This document shows positions 48,554-62,403 of a DNA stretch of 64,000 bases, one piece after another. Both the position numbers and the translations under genes were made by a program. The notes under the pieces were generated by a model. The model was not told the DNA's origin. It saw only the letters and a list, made by a program, of their open reading frames with translations, and did no database searches. Numbering within the stretch: the first letter of the stretch is position 1; the number at the start of each line of letters is the position of its first letter. The stretch comes from Lycorma delicatula (lineage: Eukaryota; Arthropoda; Insecta; Hemiptera; Fulgoridae), in contig NC_134456.1 in the NCBI RefSeq assembly GCF_047948215.1, forward strand, positions 194,663,034 to 194,727,033. The letters run 5' to 3'.

Positions 48554-48800
48554 TCTGAGTCCTTTTTCTGATTTTCAGGAATTTCAGCTTCATAAGTAGG
48601 CATGTAAAATTGCGGTGCACGTTTACCACCAACAATTGATAACCTTTCTTCAGGAGTTGATTGATAACGACGTTCATCAACCCTTCCATTCTGATCCTCA
48701 GCTTTAACATAAAGTACATATTCCATGTCCAACTGGAATGGATCTGTCCCTCTTGTCCGTACAACACCTGACCTTTCATCGACTTCAAACCTTCCTCCAG
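48554..48800 (-). CDS. CadN: Neural cadherin (CadN), internal exon A (first in this window)
   Basis: Part of the extracellular region of a classic type III (insect) N-cadherin, a calcium-dependent homophilic adhesion receptor used in axon targeting and at adherens junctions. The exon begins with two bases that finish a split codon, then reads GGRFEVDERSGVVRT, LDMEYVLYVKAEDQ, PEERLSIVGGKRAPQF and EAEIPENQKKDS. This is the C-terminal half of one cadherin (EC) repeat followed by the first strand of the next. Acceptor TTTTTCTAG and donor GTAAGT flank it; it ends in phase 2 and the missing base is the first base of the exon at 33282-33498, making Asp. The junction reads GGKRAPQF instead of the usual DxNDNxPxF, as I recall for the fly protein. 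The preceding exon lies outside the window or was not recognised. Identity rests on near-identity to Drosophila CadN from memory. Confidence 0.96.
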
Positions 48801-49216
48801 CTAGAAAAACAGATTAGAATGTTTAATATAATAACAATATAGAAAATAAATCAATCAAATATAAAATCCTAAAAATATGCATATTGCAGTAAAAATAAAT
48901 AATAAAAAAACCACATGAACCTTTCTCTCATAATTCTAGGAATATATATTAAAATAAAAAGCTACTATTTAAGTATAGTGTAAAAACTAATGTAGATCTG
49001 ATTAATAATTGCAGGACATTGAAATAAACGAGTATAAAATGGTATAAAATGCTATAGAAAACCTTTACACTGATTCAACAAATAAAACAACACTAAAGAT
49101 ACCAGTGATAAATAGTACATTAGAATTGTGATGTATTCCAGTATATTGAGATTAGGAATGGGTTTCTCCATTACCTAGTATTATATAAAAAATATTCATA
49201 AACTACATTGATAACA

Positions 49217-49290
49217 TCAATCTCTGTGGCTGAGTGTTAGCTGTCTTTCATTGGATCTGACTGAGTCCTGGTCAGGCATAGCATTTTTCA
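49217..49290 (+). mobile_element. SINE family B, copy 2
   Basis: TCTGTGGCTGAGTGTTAGC, CTTTCATTGGATCTGACTGA and TCCTGGTCAGGCATAGCATT then TTTCACATATTACAAA. The order (A-box-like head, B-box remnant, GCATTTTTCA tail) is that of the copy at 34876-34975. Degenerate. Plus orientation. Confidence 0.65.
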
Positions 49291-51164
49291 CATATTACAA
49301 AATTTATCTAACATGAAGAAACTGTATTTAAGCATGAGCCTGTTGTTTCTGCAGTAAATTACAAACAAATAGTGCATAATAAGAATAAATTGCAGCCAAT
49401 AATCATATATTTTTATACAAAGGAAAATGAATATGATATTTCTAATATTCAATGGCACAGATGATATAAAATAAAATAGTTTTAACGGAAAATATTTAAA
49501 TGTGTTCATATGGTGGTACTCAATTACATCAAAGAATAACACTATTAATTACTGACATTTAACAACAATATAAATAACCTAAATTTAGAATGTACAAAAA
49601 ATCAATTACAACAAATCACACATTTTATACCATTCTAACCACACACAAATTGGCATCATCCGTACACCAAACAATTACAAAACCAATGGATAAAAAATAA
49701 GTTAGAAAAGAAATAAAACATATTAAGAACATTAAGCACATTGCTCAACATAATGTATATAACCCTGAATTAAAGATTAGATTCCTGAACTGGCAACTTC
49801 AACTGCTAACGGAAAAAAGTGTAGACAACAAGTAATACACTTTGTTCATGAATACAACATGATTGAACATCTTTTGAGAAGACTCTTGGGTTAGATGGGG
49901 ATCATGATAACTATTCTGGACAACATATAACTTAAACCAGTACACATTAACAGTGCAAAAAACACAATCGTGATATTTATGATATTAGCAAAATACAAAT
50001 AAAGTGAATGTAAAAAACATTGCATAGAATACAATTGTGTTCAAACAACACAAACCCAAGTTAAATATAAAAACAAAATATACAAGTTTTGCAGAAAACA
50101 TTTTCAGTGAAGAACACAAATATGGGAAATACAGATAGCAAAAATTTTACATTTTGTAAAGATCACAAGATGAATATGAAATAAGAATCCATTATTTTTA
50201 ACAAAAACTAAAAAAGAGATCTTTCATTAATATTATTGTATACTGTCAAGCAGTATAAAATACTAAATAAATAAATCAATGAAACTATTAAATAAATAAG
50301 TAATAATAGAGAAGGGGGTGCAGATAGAATAAAATAAAGTAAAATAACAATTTTACATTCTGGACTACACAATGACCAGTTCTTTGTTTAATATCTATGT
50401 TGACCTGCACTATTTAAATGTTTACAAATTTTATTTTTATTTTATTTGTATATTTTATATTTGCTTGATACTTAAATTTATTTTGCCAATATGCTGAAAT
50501 ACAAAAAGGGTAGTAATAAATATTTTATATTCACTATTGTTCATGTATTACTTTATGGTGTTTCAGTGTTCTGTGAAAATTTTATTTTTTTTGTTTTTTT
50601 TTCATTTTTTTGGATTTATAATTAAGATGCTACTTTGTTAGTGAAATGACCAAATTAAACAATAAAAAAAGAAATGGAGTTTGATGTAAAATATCACCTT
50701 TTTTTAAAGATAAATGTGAATTAAGGTGAATAAAGGAAACAATTCACTCTTTTAATAGATCACCAAGTTAAATAACAACAGCAATTCCTGATGAGTATTA
50801 TGACTTGGCTGCATGCAATGTATGCTGTTGACATTTAATGGTTAATGACTCTAGCTCACAATAATACTTACTAAAAAATTGTAGCAGTTGGCTTTTCTTA
50901 CATTACGTCAAATCATGTGTCAAGACCATCCAAGAAGTGTACAACATCATTAACAAAAATGTGATGCTGTCTTCAATTTTTAAGAATCTAAACTTTTACT
51001 CTTTAGGAAGTTAATGTAAAATTAAAAAAAAATTTCAAACTCTAATAAAAAATAGATTTTTCTTTTTTTATTCTCATCATACCATGAAATAAAATTAATT
51101 TTTATTATAACACATTCAATTCTATAATTAAGTACCACATGTGAAATTCGTCAAAATGGAAATT

Positions 51165-51730
51165 GTCCCTTTTTACTTTTTTGTATGAAGTAAAGAAAGT
51201 ATTAAAATCGTGAAAAATTTCAGTTTCCAGATTTCAATATAAATATCCATTTTAACCGTCTTTGAATCCATTTTGACTAGTTTTGGTGTGACGTCTGTAC
51301 GTACATATGTATCTAGGCATAGCTCTAAAATGATTTGCCGTAGGATGTTGAGATTTTGGATTTAGTACGGCTGTAACATCTAATTGTGCACCTCTCCTTT
51401 TGATTGCAATCGACTGAACCAAAAGTGTCCAAAAAAGCTCAAAATTCAAACAAATTTGGATTTTGGACTTTTTCTTGACTGTAGTAATAAGCCTTCACTG
51501 ACAGCTTTTCAACTATATAAGTGGTACTTATTTTCATTGATTCCACGGTTATAGCCAAATGAAATTTTAATTAATGAAATATTTGGATCTTATAAGGGGA
51601 AGGCACATCGGTTTGAATCAGACTGCATCTTCTTTTTTTAACTTTTTTTTAAAATTTAAATGTATTAATTTATTAATAATTATTAACTTATCATTGTAAA
51701 AAAATTTTACAATTAATAATAACTCAATAA
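51165..51730 (+). repeat. Dispersed repeat family C, copy 2
   Basis: Reverse-complement relative of 16460-17025, starting at TACTTTTTTGTATGAAGTAA and running through AAAGTGTCCAAAAAAGC to an AT-rich end. Non-coding; the 65-codon minus-strand frame across it is not conserved in the other copy. Confidence 0.8.
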
Positions 51731-52189
51731 CAACAAAAAAATATATGAAAACATATCAGAAGTATTTAATGAAATAAAATTTTAAATACTTTTCATTTAA
51801 AAATATTGTGTTAATGTAATTTAATAGGCGTACAAGGAAGGTGTTGTTAACGTTAGATTTTTCCAAATGGTATCAATTTGTTCTATCATTGGGTAACTCT
51901 CTAAAATGCTTAAAATCCCCACAAGGAGGATTCCAAGAAAAAATTATTTTATTATATATTGGGTTGTAAAACTGTAAATACAGTGCTTGTTATTCAGAAT
52001 ACACTAATTAAGTTCCAACAAAATAAATCGATAATATTAAACATAATTAAAAACTGTAAAAAAAATTACATTACAGTAATGGATTGATGTATAGTTTATT
52101 GGTACTTAAAGAAAATAATAAAAATTAATTAATTGTATTTAAAATTATATTTATCTGTATATAATGTACATATATATATATATATATAT

Positions 52190-52710
52190 ATAAAGATTTT
52201 TTTTTTAATTCTGGGTCTACAGGGTTAAAATGAAATACCAATGAAATTTGCTACTTTTTTAATTTCTCAGTAACAAATGAAGATATAAACTTAAGTTTTT
52301 GCTAGTGTAATTTTCATACGAATATCTAAAAACTAATTACTAGATTTAAAAATTTCGAGTTTAAAGGGTTAAAATGGATTTTGATTTTTTTTTTAAACCC
52401 GGCTATTTTTTTAAATTTTTCGGTAAAGAATGAAGATATAAACTTGATTGTTGGTGTGTGCAATTTTCATGTAAATATCTGAACTCCAATTTTTAGATTT
52501 TTCGAAATTTAACCTTGAAACGGGTGAAGAAAGGTAAAAAAAATTGAACAATGCTTGAAAAGGTTTCCCCATTTCCGATTATAATAAACGAGATATTCAC
52601 TAGATTGGGATTGCAAATAGTCTTCAGATAAATATCTATAAACTATTTTCGGGTTTTTTGAATTTCTAATTTTTAAGGGGTGCGACGGTGACTCAACCAA
52701 CACAGCCAGT
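52190..52710 (+). repeat. Dispersed repeat family D, copy 2
   Basis: Same organisation as 47560-48110: the motif starting ATTTCTCAGTAACAAATGAA at 52262 and its variant at 52415 mark two tandem units of about 150 bases. It ends with TCAACCAACACAGCCAG. It is preceded by a TA run at 52170-52190. Confidence 0.85.
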
Positions 52711-55700
52711 GTTCAATTTTTTTTGTATGCGGTCACTTCCTAGTGGTATTGTCGGATAAAAATACCGGGCAAAATACATTTTTACCCGCATGAAGTATGA
52801 GTAAGTAATATTAACTAAAAACTATAATTTATTTTATTATAGTAGTTATATAACTAAAATTAGTTTTCAATTATATCTGATAATTATCATATTTTAATTT
52901 AAAGTGACTGTATATGTGTAAACATTTTATAAATGTTTAGAAGCTAATAACTAATATTTTTAAGATGGAGGCCGATTGTTTTGAAACCCACATTCTTAGA
53001 TCGCTCAGTGTTAAAGCCTGTACTGACCAAACCGTTACTGTGATGAAAAAACAATACACTGATAGTTTTTATAAATTGAACAGGCTTTTATTTATATTAT
53101 TATTCTCACAATCATGAGTTTAATGAACGCAAGGGGCTCCAGGGGGCAGAACCCACTGACCGGCTATCTTTCTATCTTTTTTCAACTCGTGCTTATTTCG
53201 TACTATTTGTGTTCATTTCTTCTTAAGATACTTTTGCATTTTTGAATTATTACTCATTTTTTGTATTTCAAAACATAAAATAACCCTGGCGTTGAGAAAT
53301 TAATTTGTATTCATGTTTAAATTCTGATTATGTATTTCGCGGTTGAAGCCGCGACGAGAATTAACAATAAAAATAATAATAAAAATGTATATTTATATAA
53401 TACAATTTCATCATAATTTATATTATTTACCGTATTTATAATTACCCCAAAAAATTGTAAACCGTACGGTATCGCAAACATCATTTCTTCCACTCAAAAA
53501 ACAAAACTTTCTGTAATATAAACTGTTTTTAACAAAAGGATACCGATATAAAAAAAGCTAAGACACTACATTTCTATTATCAAAATCAGATATTAATTTA
53601 GAATTTTCTTTTTAAAAAAATGCATGTTAAATATATGTAATAAAGAAGAGATATACAGTAATAGATAATAAATAATGTTTAGCGTTTCATGTAAAAAGCA
53701 AAAACAAAATAAAAATTTGTTACAAAACTGTTACCGCCCGATTTAATTTATTAAACAACGAATAATCATAAGAATTATATTATTTCTGTAAACGTGATAT
53801 GTATTACATATAAATGAAATCGGGTAGGTAAGAGTTCTGTAACAATTTTTTTTTTCAATTTATAATTTTTTTTGTTGTAGTCATATCATTTACTTCATAA
53901 CATATTTTTCCTTTTTAATAAAACTAGTATAATGACCTTTACGAATCCAAAATCCGTGATATAATATTGTACTTATTACTTTGTAAGTGTAAACCCCGAT
54001 TTTTATCGTTCGATTGGTAAAATCGAATTTATTTCTGTTTTATTTATTCCTTTTTTAATAAAACTAGTATAATCTCTTGTAAACTAATACTTTAAAATTT
54101 TTTTTAAGAAGTGATGGGAATTAAAAAAATTGTTTCATCTTCAGTACTTTCATTTATATAATAGCACTTACTATTAAAACAAGCTGTAGTATAATTTCTT
54201 TTAAAGTTTATTATTTCAAGTACGTTATCAAGTTTTTGTACGCTACCTAGTACTATCAAGTACTGCTATCTAGCGGCGCGATTCGTAAAGGTACATTAAA
54301 AAATGAATAAAATGACAAAATCGAGTTTATCAAATGGAAAAAAAACGTTGTCAAACAAAATTCGAGGTATTTTTTGAAAGTACTCTTTATTAGAAATCTA
54401 ACTGAACTGAAATATGTTTTCACGCTTATTTTTTCCCTATTTCATTTCACTGTTAGGTTAGGTCATGTTTAGAATTGTAAATGTAGTTCTTTGACTTCGT
54501 CGCCTCTCCCGAAGTTTTAACGAACTCCGTGAAATTTATATATAATATATATATAATTAAATGTAGAATATCACTTTTTTTAAATTTCTGATAATTTGTA
54601 TCCATAAGTTACAGAAGGTTACAAAGTGACTAGCGCCAATAATACAGTGTAATTTTAATTTCTTGAAGTATCTAATGATGTTTGACATTCTGATAATTTA
54701 AACTTTTAGAATTAATTTGGAAGTTCTCTTACCACCAAAGCAACACAATATTTGGCTTTATTTTATACCTTTGAATAGTTTTTGTAAAATTCCAGCTATT
54801 TTCAGCTTATATAAGATGTAAAAAATTTAATAACTGAGAAAACTGGACAACCCAATTTTACACGAACATTTTTCTTTAATTTTATTAATCGTAATTATCC
54901 CATTTAAAGTTTACATGTGTGTCTCTTTCAACTCAACTGTTTCTCTTGAATAGATCTACTGTACTGAATCCTAAGAAAAAGGTTATAAAGACATGGTTTA
55001 CATGATCTCCCCGCAAACCCTTTAATAAATAGCCGACAAAGACAGTATTAGTCTGAAAATAAGAATCGTAAAAATTGTTCGAATAGCTTCAATAAAAATT
55101 TCTTAATAGCATAATAAAAGATAGTAATTTTAATGAAGTTGAATAAACTATAAACTGCTAATAAAATGTTCGTAATTTAAAATTTAATGATATCCCCTCA
55201 TTGAAATATACTCTAAATGCATCAATGCATTATCTCGTACGTGTATAGTGCATAATACGGCTGAGAACAAATCTCGATTCCCCAACCTCTCTTTTGTTAT
55301 TCATTTGAATTTATAATGAACGCAGAGGCGGCCAAATAGTGATAGCAAAGCGGCGGTATATTCAATTTAATAGTAAAGCACGGTAGGTAGCCTAGCGTCT
55401 GATTTTGATTCATGTGTCAGCAATTCGTTTAATTGTATACAGTCGATTAAATCGTTCAGGCCACTCCAATAAAGCTAAATTTCGATATCAGTGCCGATGT
55501 CTATAAATATTAATTTCTATGTAAATGCATGCACATATTTGGGTTAACACAAATTCCAAATTTTACAACACAATGAAATGTTTCCAGTTTAGATATACAG
55601 TCATTTTAAATTAAACTGTGATAAGTATCAGAAATAATTGAAAACTAATTTTGGTTGTACAGCTGCTATAATAATATAAATTATAGTAAAATAAAATAAA

Positions 55701-55822
55701 AAATAATAATGAATTCATTTGCAGATAGATAAAGTTCCCAAAGACAAATAATTAAATAAGTTTTACCCTTATTGAAAATAAATAAAATAGAAAATGGGAA
55801 CTAAAAGAGGAATTGAAAAGAC

Positions 55823-55826
<4 letters not shown>

Positions 55827-55865
<39 letters not shown>

Positions 55866-55903
55866 TCACGCGCACACGCACGCACACACACACACACACA
55901 CAC
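55827..55903. repeat. (AC)n microsatellite
   Basis: About 75 bases of AC repeats with a few CG and TC interruptions. Confidence 0.97.
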
Positions 55904-58900
55904 TCAGTGTGTGAGTTGTGTACGATTATCCAGCCCTTAAATGAACTGAAAGATTTTCATCAAAATTATGTCTAAAATTTCACAGCAAACCTGCAATTTT
56001 TGTGACGTTTTTGGTACATAAAGTTACGTACCAAACTTTAAAAACAAAAAAAACACGTACGTCAAGAATGATTAAGGATAAAAAATTTGTTGTTCATTCT
56101 CAAGACTGGAACGTTCCTAAAACAGCTTAATTCAAAACGCACTTGCATTAACATTACACCCCTAGAAATAAATAGTAACAAATAAGTGGTAGAAGAAGAA
56201 AAACGTTTACGAAACCGCTGAAATTTTAGTTTAACAACGATGTTCAGCAATGAAATAATCCAATAAGACCCGGTAGAAAAACGGACCGTATCCTTTCTAT
56301 GATAAATTTATATTACATCGCTTAAGTTTAAAACATACTGAGTGTTACATAGACTGATTAAATTCAGCAGCCGGCTATTTTTCTGTAATCAGTATATATA
56401 ATGAACAGGTTTTCCGGTTTCCGAATAAAATATTTATCTTTTTGATTAATAATTAATATTATCGGTCATTACTATATTTTCTTGTTTGTTAATTCATATA
56501 AAATTTAAATAAAATCATCTATAGTCTCCAGGTTTCATTATTAATACGGCACATTTTTAAAACAAGAATTTTATAGACTGCGAAACAATGATCAAGACTA
56601 AGCTACTACACATAAACCGTATGAAAAATTATTACTCAAAGTAATTTTATAAAAGCTGCAAACATTTTTTTTAAAGATTTAATGGAAAATTCTATCACAA
56701 ATTTATTATTTTTAGTTGCGATATTATCTTTCGCTTATCCTAATTTATAAAATTTAGAAATTTTGTAAAAAAAAAAACAACAATCTAAACGGTCTACTAC
56801 GTTAATTTATAGTCTGACTAACGGAAGAAAACTTAGTTTGGTTTATATAATTTTATAAATAAGTCATATTAAAACATTATACAAAGCAAATCAAAGTCAT
56901 TTGACCTGTTATTTTATTATTATTTTTTTAAATATCAAAAGATTCGTATCATTTACATATGCAGAAAACCGCGGCAAAAATAAGTTATTTTTGTATACGC
57001 ATTTTCTGAGTTCTTTAATTAAAAAAAGTCTGTAAAATATGTAATAAAGACATGGACGTTTTTCTTTCTTGTAATCAGATTTCAGCTCGTTTAAATGTTA
57101 AGAATAATTAATTTATGTAGGAATTTCAAACAAATCATAAATTTAATTAAAATTTAAATTAATACTTAAAATATATTTCACTAAAATATCTCTTTTAGTT
57201 CTTGATTTTACACAATTTATATCATTGATGTGGGTAATACAGTTTTAATATGTTTAGAGATTACTTGATGAAATATTTCCCTGTAAGGATGAATAATTAA
57301 TAGCTTATATTTTTAAAAGCAGAATAATTTATAGCTCTGAACGAATGCTGATTCTGGTCCTAGACTTAAATTTTATTTAATATGTTGATGTTTCACACAG
57401 CTTACAGTTTAAATAAATAAAATTAATTATGAAAATCGGATTACCTTTTTTTTAGGGATCACGGATTTAATAGAGAATTTTATTGTATTATAATTTTTTA
57501 GGTAGGTAGGTACGGTAATTTTTCGTTATGAGGACGATCTATATGTATTACACAAATAATAAAGTTTGGTTTGTAAGTAATGCGTTTTATTTTTGTGTTA
57601 TAAAATTCTATTAGTTCAATTTCTCCGCATTACCAAATTAACCTGATTTACGCCTAATTGTTTATAATTACCCGTGAATGCCAGCTTACCAGACATTACA
57701 ATTAACACAATATTGTTGCTAGTCTTTTATGTCCTGTTTGAAATTTTTAACGGTGGACAGTTCCTTCTAAACTAAAAATAAAGTTTTACATAAACTCGAC
57801 TACATATTACTTTTCGTCATGATTTTTCTTTTAATTGAAACGCGCAGGGGACATAATAACAAAAATTCAACTGAAAAAGATCACATTGTATTTGACACAT
57901 CTTTTCTTAAATGGTTTCTTTATCATTTTGAACAGGAACGGGAGTACCATCCTACTTTTATTAAAAGGGTTTTTTACTTAGCATTTCGGGATGTATTTAA
58001 GCGAAATATTTCAACCGAATACGGTTAAAGCGGAATAGAATTTTGACTATTTTCATAAGAACCTTTTTAAAATTTCCAAAGGTTATTTATTTAACATCAT
58101 AACCAAACAATTTTTTAGTATTTAACTTGTATATTTTGGGAAGAGTTAAAACAAATAAACTTTAAACAATCCTATCCTAAAGGGCATTTGTAAGCATGTT
58201 TTCTGTCTGTCTGTGTGTGTGTGTCCGCCCCCTTAGCTTAGCACCGGAATGTACCGATCTCTAGCCGAAAATACCGATTCGTTAGTACATGTCTCGTGGT
58301 GATCAGGTGTATGCTTGTTTATATATCTATTACTTGTACTTAATGTTATTATACTTTTAATATATATTTATTCTTTAATCGATATATATATATATATATA
58401 CGAAATATATATTAAAAATATATTTTTTTATTTATGTGATTGTTTTTCTTCATAAAATAATGAACTATAATCCAAAACGTAGGCATAGATTTAACCAAGT
58501 GCGACATAGATTTAAAGGATAGAAATAAAAGCTACATAGCAATTATATTTTGCTAGTAATTAACAGAAAAAACAGCTCAACAGTTTAATTTAAATTTGAA
58601 AGACAAGCATAAAAAATATCCTTTAATGATCTTTTCAACAATTAACAAATTAGGATATTCTACTGTTTTATATATATAGTAAGATAACATGCAAGGTAGT
58701 TAAACTTTATAAACTTAAATACCCGTAAAAGAAGATAATTCAGTTACAGTTTAATCGTAAATCTATTTAAAATCTACAAACATAAAAAAAATAATAAACG
58801 TTTTATATCATTTATTTTCAAATCGTTTATTACATGCTTATCTAACGAAGTTAAAAAGTATTATATAAAACGCGGTAAAACAAAGTTAATAAAGTTACGT

Positions 58901-61900
58901 CAAAAAAACTAAAATAGTAATAAACTTTTTTCTTTTTCTCTATTTTGATTTAATTTTGTTTATGTTTGTGATACACGCTTCGTGCCGTGCTGCTAAGTTA
59001 TCTAGTTGAGTTTCATGATAAACTAGTACTTTTTATAAACTTTAATATAAATGTTTAATATTAGCTTAAATTGTGAACGAATACGTAACACGGAATCCGT
59101 AACTGTATTTCACGTATGAAACGTAGATATTCAAGGTGAGTTTTCAGGAATAGAAGTTCATTCAAAAATTATTTTAAATTTATTTATTTAACAATATTTT
59201 CCCTGTTCACTGCGTTAAATGGAATATTATTGGCTAATAGAGAAAATCTTTAACAATTAAGATCTTTATTGAACGCATTTATAATTGTAACTTATTACAA
59301 CTGGTCAATTAAATCATAATAGTATTAAATATTATGAGCGGTGGAGTTTAAAGATAAGTATCTCGGAGATCGATAAACAAATTTTTATAAAGTTTGTATA
59401 AGAGTTTAGATTAATTTTATGTTAGTGGTTTTTTTATGCTGTTCTTAATGTTACTCTATTTTTAAAACTTTTCAGGCACTTTATTTGAGAGCATTTTTAG
59501 GCAAATTTGAAAAAACCTGTTTTTAGGGGTCTGATTCTATAAGACGTTACTTTGGCTGATTATAACTTATGAAATTTTATAACTAGATTATTTCAAATGT
59601 TTAAGTATTATTCGTCAAATTTAAAGGAATCTGCCAAATATCAAATTTCTAAGTTTTATACTTTTGAATTTTTCATGTATCTCGGCAATTACAGCTCGAA
59701 GAGATAGGAAATTTCATTGCATTACTTCATTACGAATTTACCCAAATTAAATATTAAAGTTAAGATTAGCAGATGTTTTATTAATTTCTTTTTATACATT
59801 ATTATTTGATAATGTATTATTGTTACACTTCAGTGAGACAATAACTACTGTAGAACGCTTATCTATAACTATAAGGTAAGAAATACCTACTGTTATTATA
59901 AAGATTTATTATTCATAAAAAATATGAAAGAACAAACTGGAATATACTAATTATTTAGGACATGAATGTACAAAAAATGTATTAAAACTAAAAAGAAGTT
60001 TAACACAGAAAAAAAATTGTAATCTAATCGGAAAACAGGTTAAGGAAACCGTAATGTACTGGCGACTACGAGAGAAAAATCCCAATCCGAGGATATCAGT
60101 CGCTTGTTGTCTGTTTTAGCCAGTTATCGTACGTAGTAGGCCGCTCAAGGTTGCTTGCAAAGGACGCAATTCCGTTGCATTATTTGCATTGGGATTAGAC
60201 GCGTTACTACGAACGTACTAGCGTGATTTCTTAGTCTGTTCCAGTGGATGAGCGCCATTACGGAAAATTATGCGTAAAATTGACTTGGTTTTTCCTATTT
60301 TCTGATAAGTATAATGTTCCACAATAGGTTTTATAAAAAAAATTGGTATTTAAAAAAAAAATTAAGAGCAGATTTTTTATTGTCTTAATTATTTTAAGTA
60401 ATTTTTTCGATGGTCAGTTTCAATATGGCGCATAAAAATGATTATAACACTTTCTACATAGGTGCTTTAACCTCAAACATCAACAGGATGAAAAAAAAAA
60501 TTTCCGTTAAAGTTGTTTTTCTTTCTCAGCTGTGCTGTAGAAAAAAGAACAGTAAAGGAGTGTTGATGATAAGAATACTATTATCAGAAAGTAATCAAGT
60601 GTTATTAATACCGTAACAAAATTACTCTATATTGTATTCTAAGTTGTAATATGTTACATTATCCAAAACTTTTGGCTTAGTACGTATTTTAAGTGCTGTC
60701 TAGACATACAATTTATAGTAGTACTAATTCATCAATACTACAGAACTTTAAGTGAAAATACAAGCTACAGAGCTTTTTAAGTAGAAATTAATTTCACATT
60801 ATTATGAACGCTTAGCTCAGAGCAAATGATTTACTTCAATAATAACTGAGCTATAAATGACTAGCAACCAATATAAACACAATTATTCAGAAAATATGTG
60901 ACACTGTTAAGAGGAAAATTACGACAGTATATCGTATAGTGGACCTATACGGTGTTTTGTTTTAATTCCAACAAATGGCTGCGATTAAAGTTACAACTCT
61001 TGTTAAATATTATTATTAATTATTTATTATTATCATCATTTTGATAAGACTATTACACTGAAATTCAAATGCAAAAGTATACGGAAAAAATGTCCACTAG
61101 TAAGGAACCAATTCTTGAAAATGGTGAAATAACGCAATTATTACATAATTAAAGTATTCTTTTATTATATTACTAAAAAAAAAAAAAAAATAAAAATAAA
61201 AGTTCATTAAAAATTTCAGTAAATACTGAATATAATTATGTATAATATCTCATGAGTATAATATCTCATGACAAATAATAATATATCGTATTTCTTAAAA
61301 CCTTTTTTTCGTTTCTTTAATAAAAATACTGAGGTAAATGTTTAAAATACTTACGTACACACATTTAAAAAAAAAAATTGTGTATAAACATTTATAAATT
61401 ATATTAAAAAAGAAACTCTGAAAAAGAAGAGAATCTTTAATAAAAGAACTTTGCTGATAAAGCAAACCTAACAATACAAACCTCGAGGGTGTTTAATTTC
61501 TATCGGGGCTCTTTACAAAGTTGCAATTTAAATTCAGGTTACTTAAAATTCTACTGAACTTTATAAAGTGTGGCGTTACATTAACCTGGGAAATGAGGAA
61601 CAGTAGACGACTCTTTGGAATGCTGTAGCTACAGAAGCACAACAGAACATTAAAGATCCTCTTTGTAGAAACTCTTTGTATAGTACATCGTAACCGAACT
61701 AGATAAAATAAAACTGCAGCGATGTATAATGTGCCTTTTCATGAATTTGTTTAAAGACAGAACTCTTCTAACTTAAATCAAAGTAGCTCTTTTAATAAAA
61801 AATAAAATTTAATTTTATATTTCATACGAACCCTATGGGATAATTTACGGGGTCGTTATTAAAAGAAATTATTGATTGTTTCACTTGAATCGATAGCTAC

Positions 61901-62314
61901 TCTTTTAACTACAGGGGAAATATTTAAGAGATTAATTTATACGAATAAATATTTATTCGTAAAAATCTTTATTCAAATTTAGGTTTAAGCTTATAAAATA
62001 TAAACTGAGACTTGAAAATTGAATTAATTAATCAAATATTTTCATAATTCGAACAATCATAACAGTTACAAACTACGAAAAACATTTTCTTTTGTCATCT
62101 ACAGAATATCAAGAAAAGAAAAATATATTTAACCAAAATAAACAGAACCTATTTGAAACAGAACAAAGTATATCAGTATAAGGCATATGATAATTTAAAA
62201 AAGTTTGCCTACTCGAAATATCAAAGGAAAATATTTCTTTAAAAAAAATAATAAATGTAAAACAACAAAACTTATACACATATAAGCATTCACGATTTTT
62301 TACATATATATAGC

Positions 62315-62316
<2 letters not shown>

Positions 62317-62400
<84 letters not shown>
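62317..62400. repeat. (TA)n microsatellite
   Basis: About 42 uninterrupted TA units; perfectly self-complementary, so length may be misassembled. Confidence 0.97.

Positions 62401-62403
<3 letters not shown>

Noticed and set aside
57819..58028. 69-codon plus-strand open frame
   Set aside because: No recognisable domain, no splice context, composition like the surrounding sequence.
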